From JBMCLJ01 sp048615375 (GTDB taxonomy: Bacteria; Patescibacteriota; Dojkabacteria; JAOAGR01), in contig JBMCLJ010000003.1 of the NCBI GenBank assembly GCA_048615375.1, forward strand, positions 1 to 36,470: 36,470 nt of DNA, in the 5' to 3' direction. The notes beneath the pieces were generated by a model, which saw only the letters and a program-made list of their open reading frames with translations, was not told where the DNA came from and ran no database searches. Positions 8,424 through 17,291 of the stretch are shown here, one piece after another; position 1 is the first letter of the stretch; each line of letters begins with the position of its first letter. The translations under genes were made by a program, and so were the position numbers.

Positions 8424-10343
8424 TTACTCGACGACTTCGCCTTCCTTTGGTCCTTTTTTCTTCTTTTCCTTGTCTTCTGTCCCAGACTCGCCTCCGTCAC
8501 TTTCTGAACCTTCTGCCTGACCTTCGTCTGGTTGGGTGGCTGAGGCTACTTTAGCAGTAATGTCATACACTACCTTTGAAGCTTCTTCAGTTAGCTGCTT
8601 TAAAGCTTCAACTGAAGGTGCGGATTTTTCGAGCTCTTCCTGCAGTTTTTTCTTTTGTTCTTCAAGAGAGTTCTTATCTGTATTATCGATTTTTTCACCA
8701 TTTTCGCTCACTAAGCGCTCAATTGATGTTACTACAGAATCAGCGTTGTTCCTCGCGTCTGCGAGTTCCTTCTTCTGCTTGTCTTCATCTGCATATTTTT
8801 CAGCCTCTTGAACCATCTTCTCTACTTCGTCTTCTGAAAGATTGGTACTCGCTTTAATCGTAATATCCTGCTGCTTACCGGTATCCTGATCTTTAGCGGA
8901 AACTTTTAAGATACCATTCGCGTCGATATCAAAACTCACTTCAATTCTTGGTACGCCACGTGGAGCTGGTCTGATACCTTGAAGCTGGAAGTCATCAAGA
9001 ACTTTGTTATCGGCTGCCATGGGACGCTCACCTTGCAGAACCCTGATTTCTACAGCCGGCTGATTATCTGCAGCGGTACTAAATGTCTGCTTTTTTTCTA
9101 CAGGAATAGTCGTATTACGTTCAATCAGCTTGGTCATTACACCGCCTTCCGTCTCGAGACCCAGTGACAATGGTGTTACATCAAGCAAGGTGACGTCGTG
9201 TACATCGCCGGTAATTACTCCAGCCTGTATTGCAGCTCCAATAGCTACCACTTCATCTGGATTTACACCTTTATGTGGTTCCTTACCGAAGAAGTTTTTT
9301 ACTTCTTCCTGAATCTTCGGCATTCTCGTCATACCACCAACCATCACAATCTCATTGACATCACTGGTAGATTTACCTGCATCTTCAAGCGCTTTCTTGA
9401 CTGGCTCCATTGTCTTCTTGATCAGATCAGAAACAAGATCCTCATATTTGGCACGAGTCAGATTAATGTTCAAATGCTTTGGTCCACTTTTGTCAGCTGT
9501 AATGAATGGAATATTTACCTGAGTCTGGCTGACAGAAGAAAGTTCAATCTTTGCTTTTTCTGCAGCTTCTTTTAACCGTTGCAGAGCTGCGATATCTTCC
9601 CTGAGACCAATACTGTTGGTCTTCTTGAATTCATCAGCAAGGTAATTAATCAACGCCTGGTCAAAGTCATCACCACCAAGGTGGGTATCGCCATTTGTCG
9701 ATAATACTTCAAATACTCCATCACCAATCTCAAGAATTGTAATGTCAAACGTTCCACCTCCCAGGTCATACACCGCGATCACTTCATCACTTTTTTTATC
9801 GAGACCGTAGGCCAGCGCGGCTGCAGTTGGCTCGTTGAGAATCCGCTCCACCTCCAGACCCGCGATCTTACCGGCATTTTTTGTCGCCTGACGCTGAGCA
9901 TCATCAAAGTAAGCAGGTACGGTAATAACAGCTTTATCTACCGTATCACCGAGAAATTTTTCCGCGTCTGCTTTGAGCTTCTGCAGAACCATGGCTGAAA
10001 TTGCTTCGGGAGCTTTCCATTCATCGCCGTACTTGATTTCTACGCCGCCACTGGGTGATTTGCGAATTTCAAACGGTAAGATTTTAATATCGCGTTGCAC
10101 TTCACCGTCATCGAATTTTCTACCGATAAGTCTCTTTACAGAGTAAAATGTATTTTCAGGATTGAGCACAGCCTGGTTTTTTGCTGAGATCCCAACCATA
10201 CGTTCCTCTCCTGAGAGCGCTACAATGGAAGGAGTGGTATTGTTTCCCTCTGCGTTAGGGATTACTTTAGCACCTCCAACGGCTTGCATATACGCCATAC
10301 AGGAGTTTGTTGTTCCTAAGTCTATTCCTATTATTTTTGCCAT
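8424..10343 (-). CDS. dnaK: Molecular chaperone DnaK (Hsp70)
   Basis: 639 residues. ATP-dependent Hsp70 that binds exposed hydrophobic peptides with DnaJ and GrpE, neither of which is adjacent. The nucleotide-binding domain begins MAKIIGIDLGTTNSC and includes VYDLGGGTFDIT, NEPTAAALAYG and MVGGMTRMP. The substrate-binding domain starts near DVTPLSLGLETEGG. The tail is acidic, then Lys-rich (about residues 610-639). The start at 10343 is chosen because all DnaK proteins begin at MxKxIGIDLGTT; an upstream ATG at 10394 would add 17 unrelated residues. A promoter and a CIRCE-like operator lie 65-113 nt upstream, implying heat-shock control by HrcA. Confidence 0.98.
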   Translation of the reverse strand: MAKIIGIDLGTTNSCMAYMQAVGGAKVIPNAEGNNTTPSIVALSGEERMVGISAKNQAVLNPENTFYSVKRLIGRKFDDGEVQRDIKILPFEIRKSPSGGVEIKYGDEWKAPEAISAMVLQKLKADAEKFLGDTVDKAVITVPAYFDDAQRQATKNAGKIAGLEVERILNEPTAAALAYGLDKKSDEVIAVYDLGGGTFDITILEIGDGVFEVLSTNGDTHLGGDDFDQALINYLADEFKKTNSIGLREDIAALQRLKEAAEKAKIELSSVSQTQVNIPFITADKSGPKHLNINLTRAKYEDLVSDLIKKTMEPVKKALEDAGKSTSDVNEIVMVGGMTRMPKIQEEVKNFFGKEPHKGVNPDEVVAIGAAIQAGVITGDVHDVTLLDVTPLSLGLETEGGVMTKLIERNTTIPVEKKQTFSTAADNQPAVEIRVLQGERPMAADNKVLDDFQLQGIRPAPRGVPRIEVSFDIDANGILKVSAKDQDTGKQQDITIKASTNLSEDEVEKMVQEAEKYADEDKQKKELADARNNADSVVTSIERLVSENGEKIDNTDKNSLEEQKKKLQEELEKSAPSVEALKQLTEEASKVVYDITAKVASATQPDEGQAEGSESDGGESGTEDKEKKKKGPKEGEVVE

Positions 10344-10407
10344 ATTATTTTTATTGTTTTCACACGTACTAGCGTTTCGGTGCACGCGTAACACCGTAGC
10401 TAGGTTG

Positions 10408-10436
10408 ATAGTACAAAGAATTTACAAAATTAGCAA
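10408..10436 (-). promoter_or_regulatory. dnaK promoter
   Basis: On the minus strand, TTGCTA (10436-10431), a 17-nt spacer and TACTAT (10413-10408). The -35 hexamer lies inside the left half of the CIRCE-like element, so repressor binding would block RNA polymerase. Confidence 0.6.
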
Positions 10437-10456
10437 GCCCTGAATGAGAGTGCTAA
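10430..10456. promoter_or_regulatory. CIRCE-like HrcA operator between dnaK and recJ
   Basis: TTAGCAAGC, exactly 9 nt, then GAGTGCTAA. The CIRCE consensus is TTAGCACTC-N9-GAGTGCTAA. The right half matches 9 of 9 and the left half 6 of 9, with the diagnostic spacer length. Its place over the dnaK promoter fits the classical HrcA heat-shock circuit. hrcA itself is not in the window. Confidence 0.75.
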
Positions 10457-10500
10457 CATTTTCACCTTCACGCGTACACGTCAATAGCGTACACTACAGA

Positions 10501-12195
10501 ATGCAGATCAATATTTTGGACAATACAGTGCAAACATTTTTCTCCGATCTTCCGTATGGACCGTTACTTCAGACAGTTTTACGACAGCGGTGTCAAGATG
10601 AGTCTGCCATACACGAGTATTTGAAAAAAGATCATAAGCTTTATGATCCTTATACAATATATGGTATGCAGCCTGCTGTTTCCTATATCGAAAACGCGAT
10701 AGCAAAAAATGCCAGTTTTGCTATACATGGGGATTTTGACGTAGACGGTGTATGCGCAACAACTATTCTCTGGGATTACCTGTACTACCAGCGGGGAGTC
10801 ACGTGCACACCAATAATCCCCAATAGAGTTGATGAAGGGTACGGACTTTCTGACCAGACAGTGCAAAAAGCGATAAACAGTGGAGCGGATGTCATCATTA
10901 CAGTTGACTGTGGTATAACAGATATTGAGATAGTCCAAAAGTATCGTACGAGTATTGATTTTATCATCACAGATCATCATCAATTTCTCACAGATGAGAA
11001 GAACAGGATTATGCTGCCCGAAGCACAGGCTGTTGTGCACTCAGCCCATCCCGAGGGGAAATTCCCGGTCATGATTTCTGGTGCTGCAACGTCCTGGCAA
11101 CTGGTAAGAGCTATTGAAATACACAGGGAAAAACCAGAAGTAAACGTAGAAAGCTACCTGGATCTCGTCGCGCTGTCGACAGTATGCGATATTATTCCTC
11201 TGCAAGGAGAGAACAGAAAACTTGTCCAGGCAGGTCTTAAGGTACTGAACGAAAATCCAGGAACAGGAATCTCTGAGCTTATTCAACACTGCAATATTTC
11301 GAACCCCATTGATACATTTCACTGCGGTTTTGTACTTGGACCACGATTAAACGCCGCGTCACGGGTCACGCATGACGCAATGGATGCACTCAGATTGCTC
11401 GCGACCAGGAACCAGCAACAGGCAACGCGGCTTGCTGTAAAGCTTGACAGCCTCAATACAGAACGGAAACAGTTGACCGAAACGTATATTGCACGTGCTG
11501 AACAACACATTGATAACAAGAAAAAAGGCATAGTTATCATAGATAAAGCATGGCCGGAAGGTATTCTTGGGTTAATAGCCGGCAGGCTTGCAGAAAAATA
11601 CCAGAGACCTGTGTACATAGGTTCTATAGACAGCAAAGGTCATATTATTGGGTCATCCCGGTCTCCGCTGCGTTCATTTCCACTGCATAAGTCACTTGAA
11701 TATGCCGCTTCCCACCTTGAACGATACGGCGGACATATGCAGGCTGCAGGATTTGCAAGTACTGAAAAATTGATTCATGGTTTCGAAGATACAATTCTCG
11801 AATATATAGAGCGGTGTACACAACCGGATGATTTTTTGCCTGCAATCGATGTTGATATAGAAATTGGCGATATAAGCACAATCACCCTTGAAGAAATCGG
11901 GGAGCTGTCTCTTCTTGAGCCATTCGGACTCGGTAATCCAAAACCGTTGTGCTTACTTCGTGCCTGCAAGCTACTTGATTTCAAAATGGTTGGAAGTCTA
12001 CAAAATCATGTAAAAATGAAGGTAGTCCATGGCAGTACTCCAGTAGATGTGATAGGATTCAATATGCCGGACATAGCTGAAAGACTTTCTATAGGGAAAG
12101 ACATTAATCCTGTGGGGCATTTGCGAGTCAATGAATGGAATGGATCCCTATCGCGGGAACTTGAGTTACAATATCTTGAAGATCAGGAAAGCTGA
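10501..12195 (+). CDS. recJ: Single-stranded-DNA-specific exonuclease RecJ
   Basis: 564 residues from the chosen start. A 5'-3' ssDNA exonuclease of the DHH superfamily acting in recombination and mismatch repair. Motifs: HGDFDVDGVCATTIL (Asp cluster), IITVDCGIT, ITDHHQF (the DHH box) and LGPRLNAASRV, then the DHHA1-type GGH motif in LERYGGHMQAAGF. An upstream ATG at 10444 would start inside the CIRCE-like element and adds 19 atypical residues. The ATG at 10501 has TACACT ending 5 nt before it and begins MQINILDN, so it is preferred. Divergent from dnaK; whether HrcA also affects recJ is unknown. Confidence 0.93.
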   Translation: MQINILDNTVQTFFSDLPYGPLLQTVLRQRCQDESAIHEYLKKDHKLYDPYTIYGMQPAVSYIENAIAKNASFAIHGDFDVDGVCATTILWDYLYYQRGVTCTPIIPNRVDEGYGLSDQTVQKAINSGADVIITVDCGITDIEIVQKYRTSIDFIITDHHQFLTDEKNRIMLPEAQAVVHSAHPEGKFPVMISGAATSWQLVRAIEIHREKPEVNVESYLDLVALSTVCDIIPLQGENRKLVQAGLKVLNENPGTGISELIQHCNISNPIDTFHCGFVLGPRLNAASRVTHDAMDALRLLATRNQQQATRLAVKLDSLNTERKQLTETYIARAEQHIDNKKKGIVIIDKAWPEGILGLIAGRLAEKYQRPVYIGSIDSKGHIIGSSRSPLRSFPLHKSLEYAASHLERYGGHMQAAGFASTEKLIHGFEDTILEYIERCTQPDDFLPAIDVDIEIGDISTITLEEIGELSLLEPFGLGNPKPLCLLRACKLLDFKMVGSLQNHVKMKVVHGSTPVDVIGFNMPDIAERLSIGKDINPVGHLRVNEWNGSLSRELELQYLEDQES

Positions 12196-12221
12196 TTTCG
12201 AGCAGATACTATATGTAGAAT

Positions 12222-12620
12222 ATGGATATATACAAACAAAACATAATCGACCACTATAAACATCCACGTAATTACGGAACCATTGAGAATGCTGATTACG
12301 AGCTCCATGAAGTGAATACACTGTGCGGTGACGGTCTGCGTTTTTTTATTAAACTTGATCAAGAAAAAGAACGTATACTGGAGGCATCATTTGTTGGAGA
12401 AGGATGCGCTATTTCACAGGCTGCTGCTTCAATGCTCAGTGAAGAGCTGGCTGGCATGAAGCTTACAGAAGTAAAGGGACAACTCACCAAAGAATTTATT
12501 CTAGAACTACTTGGTATTGAAGTGAATCCTGCACGAATGAAGTGTGCCTTATTGAGTCTCGAATGTATACACCATATGTTTAAGCAACTAAAAGCTTCTG
12601 AACACCCAAAACATCACTAA
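12222..12620 (+). CDS. sufU: SufU/IscU-like iron-sulfur cluster scaffold
   Basis: 132 residues. Scaffold or sulfur-transfer protein of Fe-S cluster assembly. The start MDIYKQNIIDHYKHPRNYG is typical of the family. The three ligand cysteines are present: Cys35 in NTLCGDGL, Cys62 in GEGCAISQAAASM and Cys108 in ARMKCALLSLE, together with Asp37. No cysteine desulfurase is adjacent, but a DUF59 Fe-S assembly protein is encoded at the right end of the window. TACTAT ends 9 nt before the ATG. The last 41 bp overlap the 3' end of convergent holA. Confidence 0.9.
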   Translation: MDIYKQNIIDHYKHPRNYGTIENADYELHEVNTLCGDGLRFFIKLDQEKERILEASFVGEGCAISQAAASMLSEELAGMKLTEVKGQLTKEFILELLGIEVNPARMKCALLSLECIHHMFKQLKASEHPKHH

Positions 12621-13545
12621 TGCGACCTGTTTTTACTTGATACTCTACATCAAGTATACACCTGTTCACACTGAAAAGTTTTTCACGATTAAGAAGCTGT
12701 TTTTGATTATAAAACTCTTTCACGAAGAAGTAGCCGATACGCATGCATTCTTTAAAAGAACTCCCTTTCGACACAGCTTCCTGTAGCTTAATTGCGTTAA
12801 GTACATAGTTGTAGAAGCTATAAAGTATTTGCATTGGCGGCGTGTTCAGCTCCAGTAAGCGATTTACTTCGTTGAGGAGGTTTGTGCTTTTTTGAAGGTT
12901 TCCTTCCTGAAGCTTAGTATATAAGAACAGGCTTCCAACTTCCCATATTTCCGTTTGATTGAGTGAACGAAAGCATAATTCCCTCACAACTGTAGCGTCA
13001 ATCTCGTTTGCACGGCTGGATGCGAGGTAGTTTCGTAATTTCATAATCTCATTGCTGATATGAAACAAATCTGCACTTGTGTAGGCAACGAGTAGTTTTG
13101 ATGCTTCCGGTGTAATAGCAACGCTTTTTGTAATGTCACGCAGTATGTCATTTTCTTTCGGAGTATTGAGCTCTGCAACATTCCCGAACGCCCGAGCAGT
13201 TTTACATATATCAAAGTTTTTTGGTATCTTGCCATAGTGGAATAAGCACAGATCATTTTCAAATGGCTCCCCCTGTTTAATAAATGCAGTCAAATCTTTG
13301 ACAAAACAAAATAATTTTTTTCCATCCAGTATACCTCGAACAATTACGCATCCTTTTGTGAGAAACAAGTCCTGTGAATATAATGCCTGGTATAGAGATT
13401 TAAATGAGTCAAGTTCATCCCCGAAAAATTCAGTGATTTGTACACCTTCTTTTTCCAAAGCTTGCTTTTTTTTCTGCATGGCTCTGAAGATATGGTAGTC
13501 ACAATCTCCATGTACCAGCGAAATTTTATCATTTGTAGAACTCAT
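12580..13545 (-). CDS. holA: DNA polymerase III subunit delta
   Basis: 321 residues. The clamp-loader delta subunit, which opens the beta sliding clamp. Sequence identity within this family is low, but the pattern fits: N-terminal 'HGDCDYHIFRAMQKKKQAL', a middle domain with LLVAYTSADLFHISNEIMKLRNYL, and the C-terminal helical LLELNTPPMQILYSFYNYVLNAIKLQEA block. The length is typical. It follows the DUF4112 gene with a 4-nt ATGA overlap, so translation is coupled. The 3' end overlaps convergent sufU by 41 bp. Confidence 0.8.
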   Translation of the reverse strand: MSSTNDKISLVHGDCDYHIFRAMQKKKQALEKEGVQITEFFGDELDSFKSLYQALYSQDLFLTKGCVIVRGILDGKKLFCFVKDLTAFIKQGEPFENDLCLFHYGKIPKNFDICKTARAFGNVAELNTPKENDILRDITKSVAITPEASKLLVAYTSADLFHISNEIMKLRNYLASSRANEIDATVVRELCFRSLNQTEIWEVGSLFLYTKLQEGNLQKSTNLLNEVNRLLELNTPPMQILYSFYNYVLNAIKLQEAVSKGSSFKECMRIGYFFVKEFYNQKQLLNREKLFSVNRCILDVEYQVKTGRISDVLGVQKLLVA

Positions 13546-13922
13546 GATGCATTGGTTGGATACCCTCTAACATAGCTTGCCTGGAGTGCATCATACGCTT
13601 TTTTATTCGATTTGAAAAAAAAATCTCCAACGTCCCCAGCCAGAGGAATAAAACTCAACCCAACATCAGCCAGAGTCAGCAGAAATATTTTTCTGATTAC
13701 TTCACCAGGTAAACGCAATTTCCACGCTATCCATACCATGTACAGACCAAAAGCTCCCGTAATGACATCACCGGCGAAAGGAATAAGACCCACTATCGGG
13801 TCAATACCAAAACGGTATCCAAAAACCGAAAAGTTATTATCGAGCAAACTGGAAATTTCCTGAGCGTATTTTAAATGTTTATCCATACTTATTTCTTGCA
13901 ATTTTACATCAGGCATGGTCAA
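13542..13922 (-). CDS. DUF4112 small membrane protein
   Basis: 126 residues. It contains the DUF4112 pattern: FGIDPIVGLIPFAGDVITGAFGLYM and the internal echo LSFIPLAGDVGDFFFKSNKKA. Two hydrophobic stretches, each ending in a P-[FL]-A-G-D turn, suggest a small integral membrane protein. The function is unknown. It is the first gene of a two-gene unit with holA, sharing an ATGA stop-start overlap. Confidence 0.82.
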   Translation of the reverse strand: MTMPDVKLQEISMDKHLKYAQEISSLLDNNFSVFGYRFGIDPIVGLIPFAGDVITGAFGLYMVWIAWKLRLPGEVIRKIFLLTLADVGLSFIPLAGDVGDFFFKSNKKAYDALQASYVRGYPTNAS

Positions 13923-13958
13923 TTTACATATCTTCGATAAAATATAATCGAAATTATC

Positions 13959-14698
13959 ATGAAACGGAAGTTAAACCTCGCAGTCATCATATTGCTTATT
14001 GTAGCATGCTCTCTATTTTCCATATCAACATTACCAGGAGAGGTACAAGCAATGAGCAGAAAAATGCCCAGCTTCTATAAAACAGAAACGAAACACATAG
14101 ACACTATCTCCTCATCCAAACCTGTCACAATAGCATCTTCCTTTGTATTTAATTATCTCACAATAATTTTTCACCAAAAAGAATTTAACGAGGAGCTATC
14201 GTATAGTTATCAAACCTCGTTAATCGGCAGGATCTGGTCAGAAACGTATACACGGACGGCACACGGCGAAAAATTCATACAGTAGCTGCGGACACTCTTG
14301 CAGAAGAACAAACATATGACGCGGAACATACCACCACCAACAGTGTAACTGCGTGGCCGGAACGATTGGACAGACTGTCACAATACGTACAACTAACCGT
14401 TGATAACCCCTCAAATCTTACCAGTATCACCGTTACACTTACCTATGACCCTCCTCGCAGCTTCAGTCTACAATCTGCTGAAGTAAAAACCATTGAAAAT
14501 ATTACCTATGTAACACGTGGGGGATGGCAGTGTCCGGACACGAATACTGGTTCAGACTATAATGGTAACTGGCCTGCGTGGAATCCAAGCTATTATCCTG
14601 TTTCTCATTTCATTATTCATCATACAGCAACTACGAATAATGCAACAAACTGTGAAAGATTTCAATCCTACATTAGTAACTTTAAAACTGCTGCCTGA
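13959..14698 (+). pseudogene. Secreted PGRP/N-acetylmuramoyl-L-alanine amidase, frameshifted and cut off by the CRISPR array
   Basis: The first frame (13959-14285) gives a signal peptide (KLNLAVIILLIVACSLFSIS) and the start of a presecretory domain. A second frame, open from 14207, continues with NVYTDGTRRKIHTVAADTLA, a beta-rich segment, and then the beginning of a peptidoglycan-recognition/amidase-2 domain: TRGGWQCPD and HFIIHHTATTNNATNCE. The HH pair includes the first zinc ligand. After the codon for Glu the sequence enters the first CRISPR repeat at 14659 and stops at 14698. The rest of the catalytic domain is not found in the window. So there are two lesions: a frameshift near 14207-14285 and loss of the 3' half. 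TATAAT (13943-13948) lies 10 nt before the ATG. Confidence 0.78.
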
Positions 14699-16930
14699 CG
14701 CACTTTTTCGGCTGTCTGGAAATCATTTCAATCCTACATTAGTAACTTTAAAACTTTTAAGCCGTTTTAAGGCCTCTGATTTTTTTGAGAATTTCAATCC
14801 TACATTAGTAACTTTAAAACTAGATTCGATCTGTTAGCTGCAATCGCTGTCTACTAATTTCAATCCTACATTAGTAACTTTAAAACCGTAGACCGGTACT
14901 ATAGACCACTTCTAGGCGATCTCATTTCAATCCTACATTAGTAACTTTAAAACATAGTCTTTTATTCCGTCTAGTCGATCATCAGGGTAATTTCAATCCT
15001 ACATTAGTAACTTTAAAACGCAGAAATACTAGAGACCAGGGCGTGCTTAAAACACTATTTCAATCCTACATTAGTAACTTTAAAACTACTTGCCGGTGTC
15101 GTGTAGTTTTTTTAAAATCTGTTATTTCAATCCTACATTAGTAACTTTAAAACAATTCCCGGGCTACTAGTCTATGTACCGGTACTGCCATTTCAATCCT
15201 ACATTAGTAACTTTAAAACTTGGTATTCTCGTAGTTGCATATTACCCCCAGCCGTATTTCAATCCTACATTAGTAACTTTAAAACGATACATGGCGGAAT
15301 GTGGCACTACACCGGCCGAAATTTCAATCCTACATTAGTAACTTTAAAACTCCAGTTCCCCTAGGCTCCAAATATCCCTCTGCCATATTTCAATCCTACA
15401 TTAGTAACTTTAAAACGTCTGTAAGTGTTTTCCATGCGCGCTGGTAGCTCTATTTCAATCCTACATTAGTAACTTTAAAACTTGTACTGCGTTCACGCCA
15501 AGTATAGCTGCAATCTGATTTCAATCCTACATTAGTAACTTTAAAACGATAACGACGCGTATGGTCGATAAGTTAGACCGCATTTCAATCCTACATTAGT
15601 AACTTTAAAACTTCATCGAGCTTTCGGAGCATATGTCTGTGCCCTGATTTCAATCCTACATTAGTAACTTTAAAACCAATATCCGCAACCTTCCTTAAAG
15701 GGCTTGTTTTAATTTCAATCCTACATTAGTAACTTTAAAACAGGATGTTAAAGACGGGCGACCCGAAGCTATCCCAATTTCAATCCTACATTAGTAACTT
15801 TAAAACCATATGACACAAGATCAATGACACTACCGCGTTCATATTTCAATCCTACATTAGTAACTTTAAAACAAGAACATGTACACTGGCACAGAACCCC
15901 TAAGCAAATTTCAATCCTACATTAGTAACTTTAAAACGGGTAGAACGCCTACCCTATTTCTACCCTTTTTTTTATTTCAATCCTACATTAGTAACTTTAA
16001 AACGCCGGTATCCCTGATCATAGCCAACTTCTTGGCTTAATTTCAATCCTACATTAGTAACTTTAAAACGAGTAATGATGGATAAGCACCTTCGAGCTAT
16101 TCGCTATTTCAATCCTACATTAGTAACTTTAAAACCAGAGGATGGGGAAGTAGAGAGGTTATTTCATTTATATTTCAATCCTACATTAGTAACTTTAAAA
16201 CTTTACTGTCCCTCGTAGGCTTCTGGTGCTCATCCTTATTTCAATCCTACATTAGTAACTTTAAAACCTTCCAGCAGGTCTCCCTTGTAGCTCTTGATCA
16301 GTTATTTCAATCCTACATTAGTAACTTTAAAACCTCTACAAGAGTTAGATACATATAAAACAAAAAAAAATTTCAATCCTACATTAGTAACTTTAAAACA
16401 AAAATAATTTTCCTTTCTTTTTTTTGGTTAAATAAATTTCAATCCTACATTAGTAACTTTAAAACAAAATCAAATGCTCAGGATTAAGACAGAAAAAAAA
16501 TATTTCAATCCTACATTAGTAACTTTAAAACTTGGATGCCCATAGCTGCAACCTCGAATGATATGCAAAATTTCAATCCTACATTAGTAACTTTAAAACG
16601 AACCTATTATCGTATATGAACACTATATATGATACATTTCAATCCTACATTAGTAACTTTAAAACTCTTATTCGGAAATAATACCCGGGAATCTAGGAAT
16701 TATTTCAATCCTACATTAGTAACTTTAAAACCTCTACAAGAGTTAGATACATATAAAACAAAAAAAAATTTCAATCCTACATTAGTAACTTTAAAACCAG
16801 AACCTATAGAATTATTCACCCCTGGGAAAAAGTATTTCAATCCTACATTAGTAACTTTAAAACCGGGCGCCGAGTCGGGAAAACTTATAACTTTGTGCAG
16901 ATTTCAATCCTACATTAGTAACTTTAAAAC
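14659..16930 (-). CRISPR. CRISPR array: 35 identical 30-bp repeats, 34 spacers
   Basis: I located 35 repeat copies, all apparently identical. On the plus strand each begins ATTTCAATCC and ends CTTTAAAAC. Spacers are 34-38 nt, mostly 36. Read on the minus strand the repeat starts GTTTTAAAG and ends ATTGAAAT, the usual form of type I-B repeats whose last 8 nt make the crRNA 5' handle. The array is therefore probably transcribed leftward from a leader on the right. The repeat has little secondary structure, only a possible 4-bp stem. Spacers at 16334-16369 and 16732-16767 are identical. The distal (left) repeat lies inside the amidase pseudogene. Confidence 0.98.
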
Positions 16931-17165
16931 CATATCCCTACAGCCAAAAACTGCTCATAGTGAGATGTTATTATGTTGTAAAAGAACTGGGTCGGATGCT
17001 TGTTCCTGGATGATTGTATCCCAAAGAAAACATAATTTAAAGTATCGCATTGGAACAGGATTTGGTTAAAATCATTGGGATATTCCAGTATACTCGAATA
17101 TATTTCGAAAGACTCTAAAGCCCTCACTTAGTACATTGAGCAATAGCACCGGTAAGTTGTAAGAA
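16931..17165 (-). promoter_or_regulatory. CRISPR leader with candidate promoter
   Basis: Non-coding, between the last repeat and the WYL gene. On the minus strand TTTAAA (17041-17036), 17 nt and TACAAT (17018-17013) form a plausible promoter directed into the array, giving a leader RNA of about 75 nt. A second candidate, TTTACA-17 nt-TATGAG, lies nearer the first repeat. Leader position is inferred from repeat orientation and from the position of the identical, recent-looking spacers. Confidence 0.5.
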
Positions 17166-17291
17166 TTGTATGAAAAACCAGTTTACATAGTGGTTGTAAA
17201 TGTGCTCATGAAGGATAGAACATTACAGACTTGCGGTATATATGCGTTATATAGTGCATTCGGATTCATAAATTTCTATAATTATCAGCTC

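Noticed and set aside
10444..10500. Upstream ATG at 10444 as the recJ start
   Set aside because: It lies inside the CIRCE-like element and adds residues that do not look like RecJ; the ATG at 10501 has a better placed -10 element.
14517..14837. Open frame encoding a repeated FNPTLVTLK peptide
   Set aside because: It is a translation of CRISPR repeats and spacers, as is the similar frame at 16629-17069; the period is that of the array and no protein is expected.
16931..17165. A hidden cas6, cas1 or cas2 next to the array
   Set aside because: No frame of useful length is open on either strand here or at 18267-18367 and 24708-24768.
17166..17291. N-terminal extension of the WYL protein from 17166
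   Set aside because: The extra 42 residues have no domain likeness and would cover a TATAAT box placed exactly for a start at 17292.
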